From NCBI GenBank assembly GCA_903880855.1, contig CAIRQX010000103.1:1-61160 (forward strand): DNA of 61,160 nt, in the 5' to 3' direction. The notes beneath the pieces were generated by a model that saw nothing but the letters and a program-made list of their open reading frames with translations, was not told the origin of the DNA and ran no database searches. The stretch comes from an uncultured Burkholderiales bacterium (GTDB lineage Bacteria > Pseudomonadota > Gammaproteobacteria > Burkholderiales > Burkholderiaceae_C). Positions within the stretch are counted from its first letter, which is position 1. Every line of letters starts with the position of its first letter. Position numbers and translations under genes: made by a program. Of the stretch, positions 54,460-61,160 are shown in pieces.

Positions 54460-56175
54460 ATGCCTACTGAATCAAAACCTTTTAAACCTCTCCAGTCACT
54501 TAAATCTGCTCGGATTACGGAGGGGATGGACCGCACTCCACATCGCGCTTTTTTACGCGCTATGGGCGTGGCTGAATCTGATTTTGGCAAGCCCTTTGTG
54601 GGCATCGTGAGTCAGCACGGCGAAACTACTCCATGCTCTTTATCGCTAGGACCACAGGCAGATGCCGCACGATTAGGCGTGGCAAGCGAGCAGGGTATCC
54701 CCGTGTCTTTTACAACGGTTTCTGTGTCTGATGGTTTGTCTATGAACCACAAAGGCATGCGCATGAGTTTGGTTTCTCGTGAGTTGGTAGCGGACTCTAT
54801 TGAAGCGGTCATGGTGGCCCATGCATACGACGGTTTTGTGGGTTTTGCAGGATGTGACAAAACTTTGCCTGGCGTGATGATGGCCATGGCACGGTTGAAT
54901 TGCCCCAGTGTTTTTGTGTATGGAGGCGCGATGCTGCCTGGCAGCTACAAAGGTAAGGACGTCACTATCTTGACGGCCTATGAAGGCGTGGGCACAGTCT
55001 TGGCTGGGCAAATGACGCAAGCAGACCTGAAAGATTTAGAACGTAGTTGCGCACCCACAGTCGGTTCATGTCCTGGTCAATTTACGGCTAACACCATGGC
55101 CATGGTGGCGGAAACATTGGGTCTTGCCATTCCAGGTTCAGCGATGATGCCCGCGGTTTACAGCGAGCGTTTGGCCTTAGCGCGTGAGGCAGGACGCCGG
55201 GTCACGCAAATTATTCGAGAGGGTGGCCCACTACCTAGAGACTTGATCACCCGTAAATCTCTAGAAAATGCTGGTGCAGCCGTAGCTGCAACAGGTGGCT
55301 CTACGAATGCTGGTTTGCATCTACCGGCCATTGCACATGAAGTGGGTATTTCGTTCACATTAGAGGATGTCGCAAAAGTATTTGCGCGCACACCGTTGAT
55401 TGCAGACCTACAACCTGGCGGTAAATATTTAGCGCTCGATTTGCATCGTGTAGGCGGTACCCGTGTTGTACTGAAGGCGCTACTGGAAGGTGGCTATTTA
55501 CATGGAGATGCTTTGACGCTGTCTGGCAAAACTCTGGCAGATGAGTTGTCCGATGTGTCTTTGCCGGACGGACAAGTGGTGTATCCAACGGACAAAGCTT
55601 TGATGGCAACCGGTGGGGTGGTGGTTCTGAAAGGTAACTTGGCACCAGAAGGTGCATTGATCAAAGTGGCTGGACTCAAGCAATTGGTATTCAAAGGTCC
55701 TGCGCGCGTTTTTGAATCTGAAGAAGATGCATTCGCAGCAGTCACTGCACGAGACTACCAAGCGGGTGATGTATTGGTGATTCGTAACGAAGGCCCCAAA
55801 GGTGGGCCTGGCATGCGCGAGATGTTGGGGGTTACAGCGTTGGTGTATGGACAAGGCATGGGGGAAAAAGTTGCGCTGTTAACGGACGGAAGATTCTCTG
55901 GTGCGACGCGTGGAATGATGGTCGGCTACATCGGGCCAGAAGCTGCAGAACTGGGGCCTATTGCGTATCTTCAAAACGGAGATATGGTGCACATTGATGC
56001 ACACACTGCCACCTTGGATGTGTTGGTCGATAGTGCCACTTGGGACGCGCGTGTAAAGAACTATCAAGCGCCTGTCAAAGAGCATCTCAACGGCATATTA
56101 GAAAAATATGCGCGCTTGGTATCTCCTGCACGCCTTGGTGCAGTCACGCATAGTGGCGGGCTGAAGCAGGACTAA
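54460..56175 (+). CDS. ilvD: Dihydroxy-acid dehydratase (IlvD/Edd family)
   Basis: The protein has 571 residues from ATG 54460 (an upstream ATG overlaps the vWA gene). Fe-S ligand cysteines lie in ETTPCSLSLG, FAGCDKTLPG and GSCPGQFTANTM. The family dehydrates 2,3-dihydroxy acids; IlvD makes branched-chain 2-keto acids. TTPCSLSLG differs from the usual TPCNxHL, so a sugar-acid dehydratase is possible. It is translationally close to the vWA gene. A TCAAAAA/TTTTTGA inverted repeat follows at 56181-56206. Confidence 0.88.
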   Translation: MPTESKPFKPLQSLKSARITEGMDRTPHRAFLRAMGVAESDFGKPFVGIVSQHGETTPCSLSLGPQADAARLGVASEQGIPVSFTTVSVSDGLSMNHKGMRMSLVSRELVADSIEAVMVAHAYDGFVGFAGCDKTLPGVMMAMARLNCPSVFVYGGAMLPGSYKGKDVTILTAYEGVGTVLAGQMTQADLKDLERSCAPTVGSCPGQFTANTMAMVAETLGLAIPGSAMMPAVYSERLALAREAGRRVTQIIREGGPLPRDLITRKSLENAGAAVAATGGSTNAGLHLPAIAHEVGISFTLEDVAKVFARTPLIADLQPGGKYLALDLHRVGGTRVVLKALLEGGYLHGDALTLSGKTLADELSDVSLPDGQVVYPTDKALMATGGVVVLKGNLAPEGALIKVAGLKQLVFKGPARVFESEEDAFAAVTARDYQAGDVLVIRNEGPKGGPGMREMLGVTALVYGQGMGEKVALLTDGRFSGATRGMMVGYIGPEAAELGPIAYLQNGDMVHIDAHTATLDVLVDSATWDARVKNYQAPVKEHLNGILEKYARLVSPARLGAVTHSGGLKQD

Positions 56176-56180
56176 TTTTT

Positions 56181-56206
56181 TCAAAAACTAAACGTGCGCT
56201 TTTTGA
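56181..56206. terminator. AT-rich hairpin after ilvD
   Basis: TCAAAAA (56181-56187) and TTTTTGA (56200-56206) form a 7-bp stem around a 12-base loop between convergent ilvD and the TRAP-type gene. Possibly a weak bidirectional terminator. Confidence 0.3.
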
Positions 56207-56207
56207 T

Positions 56208-57116
56208 TTAACTACCCAAATAGGCTGCTAGTAAATCCTTGGGAATTTGGGCGCGCGCATTCAAGCTAACCAGTTCAACACACTTATAAAAAGCCTTCAA
56301 ATCAAGTGCATCTTTACTTAAAACTTTGACGCCCATTTCTTGCATACGCGCAAGCGTAATGGCATCTTGTTTAGCCGCCAATTGACGTTGAAGCGCTGTA
56401 GATGTTGTAACGGCATGCGCAAGCAGTTCGCGCTCTTCTTGATTCAGCATGTCATACCAAGCCAGCGGACACACCAGCAAAAGAACACCGAAGAAATGGT
56501 GTGTCAAACTGACATAAGGGTGGTGCTTCCAAAGCTCAAACCCCATGTAGTTGGTTAAGGGATTTTCTTGGGCTTGGACAATATCTTCTGCTATCCAAGA
56601 CACCAAATCCTTGACATCACTAGTCAATGCTTTAAAACCAATAGCATCGAGGGTGGCTCTGTAGAGCGCGCTGTCGAGCGTGCGAATTTTTAAGCCAACA
56701 GCATCGTTTGGATGTTGGATAGGACGTGCTGCATTAGATAAATGTCTGAAACCGTTATCCCAAAAACCTAATATGTGGAATTCTGTTTTCTGATGAACCG
56801 CTTGGCCAAGTATTTCGCCAGCAGAATGGTCTAACGCCGCGAGAGCTGTCTCTCGGTTATCTACGGTGAACGGCAACTCAAGCACTTCCAGTTCAGGAAC
56901 TTTTGCTGATAAGTAGCCTGAAGCCATGTATCCGATATGGCGCGAACCATTTTCAATGGATGCGAATAAATTTGCTGCTTTTTCCTGATGGTCGGTGACG
57001 TTGGGAATCCAGTCGATATCTGATTTCCACCCGTTACTCTTGAGTGTTTCAACGAGACACGCTAAGCCCTGAGTCAGAATAGAAGAGGGACCTTGGTACC
57101 CAGCGACACGCAGCAT
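56208..57116 (-). CDS. TRAP-type (DctP-family) solute-binding protein lacking a signal peptide
   Basis: The 302-residue protein has the DctP fold pattern: MLRVAGYQGPSSILTQGLA at the very start, HIGYMASGYLSAKVPELEVL, and VGLKIRTLDSALYRATLDAIG with the conserved arginine. Normally these proteins carry a signal peptide. Here an in-frame TAA lies 12 bases upstream of the ATG, so none can be encoded without frameshift. It may be cytoplasmic or decayed. It is downstream of two Bug genes, nine bases after the first one's stop. No TRAP membrane subunits are present. Confidence 0.82.
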   Translation of the reverse strand: MLRVAGYQGPSSILTQGLACLVETLKSNGWKSDIDWIPNVTDHQEKAANLFASIENGSRHIGYMASGYLSAKVPELEVLELPFTVDNRETALAALDHSAGEILGQAVHQKTEFHILGFWDNGFRHLSNAARPIQHPNDAVGLKIRTLDSALYRATLDAIGFKALTSDVKDLVSWIAEDIVQAQENPLTNYMGFELWKHHPYVSLTHHFFGVLLLVCPLAWYDMLNQEERELLAHAVTTSTALQRQLAAKQDAITLARMQEMGVKVLSKDALDLKAFYKCVELVSLNARAQIPKDLLAAYLGS

Positions 57117-57125
57117 GAAATGGCT

Positions 57126-58091
57126 TTAACCTTGGATATTGGCGTCTTGAATAATCTTTTTCCACCGTTGGAAATCAGACTCAACGATACGCTCTAACTG
57201 CTTGGCAGTTTTGGGCCAAGGCTCAAGGCCTGAGCGGATCAGTTGTACTTGAAAGTCGCGATCTTCACTGATGGATTGGGCCTCACGCCTCAGTATTTCG
57301 ACCACATCGGATGGAACATCTTTGTGAAAGAACAAAGCGATCCAAGAAGAGTAGTCATAATTGGCTACACCTTGCTCTTGCAAAGTAGGTATGTCTCTAA
57401 ATTGCGCGTGTCTCTCAGTTCCACAGTAGCCGATTAACCGAACTTTGCCATCTGATAAAAACGGTTGCGCCAATGAAAGTGCCATCGACATCACTTGAAC
57501 TTCACCCGAGGCCGCGGCTAATGCAGCTTGGCTAGCGCCCCGATAGGGTATATGTGTCAGCTGGGTATTGGTGAAAGCCTTGAACATCTCTGTCGCCAAA
57601 TGCTGTGGGCTTCCTACGCCGCCAGATGAATAGGTAACAGGGGTGGCGGTATTCTTTGCTTGCTGGATAAGGTCTTTGACGTTTTTAATTTTCGAATTGC
57701 CAGGAACAGCAAAAAAAGTTGGAATGTTGGCTACGCCGACGACTGGTACAAAATCTTTGCGCGTATCCACTTTCATGTTTTTGGCTTGTAAGTGGGGCAA
57801 TATCGTCATGATGCTGTTGTTCAGCGCTGCCACAACCAGTCCATCGGTTCTGGCTTTACTTAAGCGGTCTAAGCCAACAAGACCAGCCGCGGCAGCAACG
57901 TTTTCGACAGCAAAACCTTGACCAAGTTTTTGGGTCAATCGTTCGGCCATGTGCCGAATAGCGACGTCGGATGCGCTACCTGCTTGCAAAGGCATGATGA
58001 TGGTGGATGCGCTACTTGGATATTTTTGCGCCCAAGTCGAAACGCTTACTAACGGTAAAGCAACGAGGGGAAGAAATTTACGACGTTTCAT
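57126..58091 (-). CDS. Bug-family periplasmic substrate-binding protein (TctC-like)
   Basis: The 321-residue protein starts MKRRKFLPLVALPLVSVSTW with a signal peptide and shows MPLQAGSASDVAIRHMAERL and HIPYRGASQAALAAASGEV. The first binding loop lacks the usual PGAGG sequence (ENVAAAAGLVGLD), so its ligand may differ. It is in a minus-strand series with another Bug gene, a quinone oxidoreductase and a VOC gene. Confidence 0.9.
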   Translation of the reverse strand: MKRRKFLPLVALPLVSVSTWAQKYPSSASTIIMPLQAGSASDVAIRHMAERLTQKLGQGFAVENVAAAAGLVGLDRLSKARTDGLVVAALNNSIMTILPHLQAKNMKVDTRKDFVPVVGVANIPTFFAVPGNSKIKNVKDLIQQAKNTATPVTYSSGGVGSPQHLATEMFKAFTNTQLTHIPYRGASQAALAAASGEVQVMSMALSLAQPFLSDGKVRLIGYCGTERHAQFRDIPTLQEQGVANYDYSSWIALFFHKDVPSDVVEILRREAQSISEDRDFQVQLIRSGLEPWPKTAKQLERIVESDFQRWKKIIQDANIQG

Positions 58092-58135
58092 TTTGAATTT
58101 TTCCCCTTATTTATATTAGTTTCTTAGTTAATCGC

Positions 58136-59131
58136 TTAAGTTGAAATTTTTAAATTTCGGACGATATTGCCAAAAAACTCGTAGTCTTTGGCAATCACTG
58201 TATTGAGCGATTGGGACGATGTACCCGTACCAACTGAAGCGAATTCAGTAAGACGCTTTTGGGTATCCGCGTCTTGTGAGACCTTCACCAAGTGCTTATT
58301 TAGCATCGCAACAATAGGTTCAGGAGTCCCACGGCGAGCAAAGAATCCATGCCAAGTGCTGCCAATAATTCCGTCTTCGTCTAAACCAGGTTGGAAACTA
58401 TTGATGGTGCCTACGTTGGGTAGCGCTGGAATGGATCTGCCACCTGTAACCGCTATTGCTTTTACACCACCTGAAAGTACGCGTGGAACTGCCGTTCCAG
58501 AACCTTCAAGGAAGAGCGGCACAGTGCCTGACATGACGTCAATCGCGGGATTACCTGTATAGGGAATGTGATTGATTTTGAGGTCTAACTGTCTTGCCCA
58601 ATATTCCACTGCAAGGTGGGGGTGCGAGCCAACGCCCAAGGATGCGTAGTCCAATTTACCTGGGTTCTTTCTTGCATATTCAACAAGCTCTTTAAAGTTA
58701 TTGAAGGGTGCATTTGGAGTGGCAATAAGAACGTGCGGTAGTGTGCATACTTGGCTGATGGCCGTAAAGTCTTTGACGGGGTCTAGATTGTTTTTGGGAT
58801 ACACATGCGGTGTGATGGACATGATGGAGCGCACCGCATAAAAAAGGCTGTAGCCATCCGTAGGACGTTGCATCACTGTGTCCCAGCCGAGTGCGCCACC
58901 GGCGCCTGGTTTGTTTTCAACCACGACAGCTTGATTTATTTCTTTGGACAATTTATCAGTAAAAATTCTTGCAACAACGTCCACATTGGCGCCTGCAGGA
59001 AATGGAACAACAACACGAATTGTTTTATTTGGGAATGCATCTTGTGCAAAAGAATTTGTTGCCCCGAGCATTCCGGATAAGCCCAAGCCGAAAACGATGG
59101 ATCTTCTAATGTTTTGTTTGTCTGAGTTCAT
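58136..59131 (-). CDS. Bug-family periplasmic substrate-binding protein (TctC-like)
   Basis: The 331-residue protein has a signal peptide (GLSGMLGATNSFAQ), KTIRVVVPFPAGANVDVVARI, ENKPGAGGALGWDTVMQ and NHIPYTGNPAIDVMSG. Fourth Bug protein of the window. AGGAGA precedes the start. It lies between the quinone oxidoreductase and the previous Bug gene, likely in one transcript. Confidence 0.92.
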   Translation of the reverse strand: MNSDKQNIRRSIVFGLGLSGMLGATNSFAQDAFPNKTIRVVVPFPAGANVDVVARIFTDKLSKEINQAVVVENKPGAGGALGWDTVMQRPTDGYSLFYAVRSIMSITPHVYPKNNLDPVKDFTAISQVCTLPHVLIATPNAPFNNFKELVEYARKNPGKLDYASLGVGSHPHLAVEYWARQLDLKINHIPYTGNPAIDVMSGTVPLFLEGSGTAVPRVLSGGVKAIAVTGGRSIPALPNVGTINSFQPGLDEDGIIGSTWHGFFARRGTPEPIVAMLNKHLVKVSQDADTQKRLTEFASVGTGTSSQSLNTVIAKDYEFFGNIVRNLKIST

Positions 59132-59158
59132 GAATTTGTCTCCTAAAGTAATTTGGAA

Positions 59159-60133
59159 TTAAGGGATGATGACGCTTGACCCGCTTGTTTGGCCAGATTC
59201 GAGTGCGGTGTGGGCTTTAGCGATATCTTGCAATGCATAGCGTTGATTGATATTTATTTTTAAAACACCTTTCGCAAATAAATCAAAAACTGATTGGGCA
59301 GAATGTCTTAGTTCTTCGGTAGAGGTTGTGTAAGTTACCAATGTGGGACGTGTGAAATACAGAGACCCCATTTTTTGCAAGGTGCTGGCAGGTATTGGAG
59401 GTGGGGCTCCTGTAGTCGTACCAAATGAGACGAAATAACCTCTTGGCGCCAAACTGTTGAGTGATTGCTCAAATGAATTTTTTCCCACCGAGTCGTAGAC
59501 AACTGGAACGCCAACGCCATTCGTAATTTCTTTAACACGGGCTGGTACGTCATCTTTCAATCGATCAAAACAATATTCATAACCGTTGGCTAGGGCCAGT
59601 TTGACTTTTTCCGGACCTGCTGCAACACCAATCATGTGTGCACCAAGGTGCTTACCCCATTGGCCGGCCAATAAGCCAACGCCTCCTGCTGCCGCATGCA
59701 TCAGCACATATTGCCCTTTTTGGACGGGATAGCAACGGTGCATCAAATATTCAACCGTCATGCCTTTGAGGAGGGCCGCAGCAATTTGTTCATCCTGCAT
59801 ATGGGTGGGAGCATGCAGTAAGCGAGCTGCGGGGTAGTTGCGATGTGTAGCGCATGCACCCAGGACAGGACCACTGGCGTAGCAAACGCGATCTCCAACT
59901 TTGAAGTCTTTGACTTCCGACCCAACACTTTCAACAATACCCACTGCTTCTGTTCCCAACCCAGTAGGAAGTGGCGCGGCATATTGGCCTGAGCGGGTGT
60001 AGATGTCTTGAAAGTTGAATCCTATGGCAGTGTGTCGGATGCGAACTTCACCGGCCGCAGGCTCTGGCAATTCTAGATTTTCGATTTTGAGGACCTCAGG
60101 CCCTCCAGTGGAATGGATGCGAACAGCTTTCAT
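59159..60133 (-). CDS. Quinone oxidoreductase (zinc-independent MDR family)
   Basis: The 324-residue protein belongs to the medium-chain QOR group: MKAVRIHSTGGPEVLKIENL at the N-terminus, LGTEAVGIVESVG, and the NADPH motif HAAAGGVGLLAGQWGK; the zinc ligands of alcohol dehydrogenases are absent. It reduces quinones or enones with NADPH. It is in the minus-strand series VOC-QOR-Bug-Bug-DctP and so may take part in a catabolic pathway. Confidence 0.9.
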   Translation of the reverse strand: MKAVRIHSTGGPEVLKIENLELPEPAAGEVRIRHTAIGFNFQDIYTRSGQYAAPLPTGLGTEAVGIVESVGSEVKDFKVGDRVCYASGPVLGACATHRNYPAARLLHAPTHMQDEQIAAALLKGMTVEYLMHRCYPVQKGQYVLMHAAAGGVGLLAGQWGKHLGAHMIGVAAGPEKVKLALANGYEYCFDRLKDDVPARVKEITNGVGVPVVYDSVGKNSFEQSLNSLAPRGYFVSFGTTTGAPPPIPASTLQKMGSLYFTRPTLVTYTTSTEELRHSAQSVFDLFAKGVLKININQRYALQDIAKAHTALESGQTSGSSVIIP

Positions 60134-60171
60134 ATTTCTCTTTAGTTAAATGTTGATGCGGTGAAGTGAGC

Positions 60172-60690
60172 TTATTTGGAAACCATGACGTCAGCGGTAG
60201 CTTTTTCATTGGCACCACTATCCGTCCAAGCGGGTACCCGCCCCATGCGAGCGGCTTCTTCCCAAGCAAAATTGAGTTCAACTTTGATGCCATTAATGGG
60301 TTCGCGCATAAAAAGTTGGTAGAGGTTCGAGTTGTGGGCTTTTCTCTCACTAAATTCAACGCCGTTTTTTGTAAGTCGGTCCACGAACTCTTCCATTCCA
60401 TCGCAATTGAGACATAGATGGTCGATGCGTCCAGAGCCAGGGGCACCAGCCGCCGAGTAGTCCATCCCAGCTTTGTCAGAAGGTGTTTTTAAATAAGTAT
60501 CTTGGTGCTCAGAATGGCGCGCTTTTCCGATGTGGATGACATCCTGTTCACCAATATAGAGCCAATAAACGGGAAATCCAAATTCGGGGTGGTAACCGTT
60601 GCGAAAGCCTAAATTGGTACAAAACCAATCCCTTGTTCCTTCCGGATCGTCGGTCAGTATGAGTAGGTGTTCAAGAAAGCGCAGGCCCAT
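60172..60690 (-). CDS. VOC-family (glyoxalase/extradiol-like) protein
   Basis: The 172-residue protein has two VOC half-modules: FLEHLLILTDDPEGTRDWF and RIDHLCLNCDGMEEFVDRL. Metal ligand candidates are His8, His in HLC, and Glu in KVELNFAW. Similar short proteins in Burkholderiales catabolic clusters are annotated as lactoylglutathione lyases or extradiol-like enzymes. AGGAGA lies before its start. Probably the first gene of the minus-strand operon. Confidence 0.82.
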   Translation of the reverse strand: MGLRFLEHLLILTDDPEGTRDWFCTNLGFRNGYHPEFGFPVYWLYIGEQDVIHIGKARHSEHQDTYLKTPSDKAGMDYSAAGAPGSGRIDHLCLNCDGMEEFVDRLTKNGVEFSERKAHNSNLYQLFMREPINGIKVELNFAWEEAARMGRVPAWTDSGANEKATADVMVSK

Positions 60691-60889
60691 TTTTTCTCCT
60701 AAAGTTACGTATGCTAGTTGGTCAGAAATTAAATTAATTGGGTGTAGGATCGTTCAAAATTTTTCATAAAGCAATGGGGTTTTCATCAGCATCAGGGGCA
60801 TTCAGAGCCAATGCTAATGAAGAAGTTGCCTATTTCTTTCTGGTTTAATTTACGACAATATGTCACAACAATAGCAAGGCAGGCCATCA

Positions 60890-61160
60890 GTGAGTTCTAC
60901 AAACAACACTTCAAATAGTATTTCCCCTGTACAAATTGGATTGGTTGGTTATGGCTGGTGGGGCAAGATTATTGCTAAGCAAATTGCCACCTCAACGCGT
61001 TTAAAACTGTTGGCAATAGTAGAGGTTGACGAGAGTCTTCGCCAGCAAATGGCATCTGATCCTTTTCTAAAGGGTGTTCAGGTTTTATCCAGTTTTGACG
61101 CGTTTCTAAAAATCACTGAACTTGAGGCCGTCATTCTTTGCACGCCGCACTTGCAACATG
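60890..61160 (+). CDS. Gfo/Idh/MocA-type oxidoreductase, N-terminal part (partial)
   Basis: Only the first 90 codons are in the window. From GTG 60890 (AGG about 6 bases upstream) the product reads into a Rossmann motif IGLVGYGWWGKII, followed by LAIVEVDESLRQQMASD and VILCTPHLQH, the beginning of Gfo/Idh/MocA oxidoreductases. It is divergent from the VOC gene; the roughly 200-base region between holds no recognised site. Substrate unknown. Confidence 0.8.
   Translation, partial: MSSTNNTSNSISPVQIGLVGYGWWGKIIAKQIATSTRLKLLAIVEVDESLRQQMASDPFLKGVQVLSSFDAFLKITELEAVILCTPHLQH

Noticed and set aside
1..61160. CRISPR arrays, insertion sequences, rRNA genes, riboswitches
   Set aside because: Reading through found no regular repeat-spacer array, transposase, rRNA segment or convincing riboswitch.

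Overview
The window looks like chromosomal DNA of a Burkholderiales betaproteobacterium, most likely Comamonadaceae-like. This is inferred from four Bug-family periplasmic binding proteins, the gene order tyrB-uvrB-isc, a propionyl-CoA carboxylase set beside an intracellular PHB depolymerase, and an FeS-type photolyase cluster. Base composition is uneven: the housekeeping genes of the first 14 kb are clearly GC-richer than the stretch from about 14.4 to 30 kb, parts of which are strongly AT-rich (by eye, not computed).

Layout. 1-6 kb: end of pccB, pccA and a VOC protein, facing an rsxB-like ferredoxin, a PHB depolymerase (phaZ) with a basic tail, and tyrB. 6-14.4 kb: uvrB, then the full iscR-S-U-A-hscB-hscA-fdx operon behind a near-consensus IscR site, then dnaQ and tRNA-Val(CAC). 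14.4-25 kb: AT-rich accessory DNA with a serine hydrolase behind two palindromes, a SOUL lipoprotein, an unknown membrane protein, a MarR-like regulator, selD, type II ndh, psiE, a decayed CBS-domain gene, a Tim44-like protein, a glycosyltransferase, sodC and a glutathione peroxidase.

25-30 kb is the most interesting part: a MerR-type regulator coupled to a DUF2256 zinc-finger protein, an unknown 106-residue protein, an SDR, an FeS photolyase (PhrB class), an IscR-like regulator without Fe-S ligands, and a DCC-family protein. Both divergent promoter regions in this cluster carry the same bipartite sequence (TAGATWW-TGAR-TAGATWW, 11-bp period), which suggests a common regulator. With sodC and gpx upstream and a DUF3833/DUF2878 pair at 34-35 kb, this looks like a light or photo-oxidative stress island.

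30-35 kb: purT, an MFS transporter, DUF423, a Tat-exported amidohydrolase, DUF3833 and DUF2878. 35-47.5 kb: aromatic and organic-acid catabolism (pobA, an intradiol dioxygenase, a PanE-like reductase with a probable CTG start, a hydratase, a cyclase-family hydrolase, a dienelactone hydrolase, two SDRs, a Rieske oxygenase, two Bug proteins), interrupted by umuDC behind a perfect LexA box. 47.5-54.5 kb: a YhgE/Pip membrane protein, then a MoxR-DUF58-vWA operon headed by a PDZ-less HtrA-like protease, with a second vWA paralogue divergent from it. 54.5-61 kb: ilvD, a TRAP-type binding protein lacking a signal peptide, two more Bug proteins, a quinone oxidoreductase, a VOC protein, and the start of a Gfo/Idh/MocA-type oxidoreductase running off the end. 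No CRISPR array, insertion sequence or integrase was seen.
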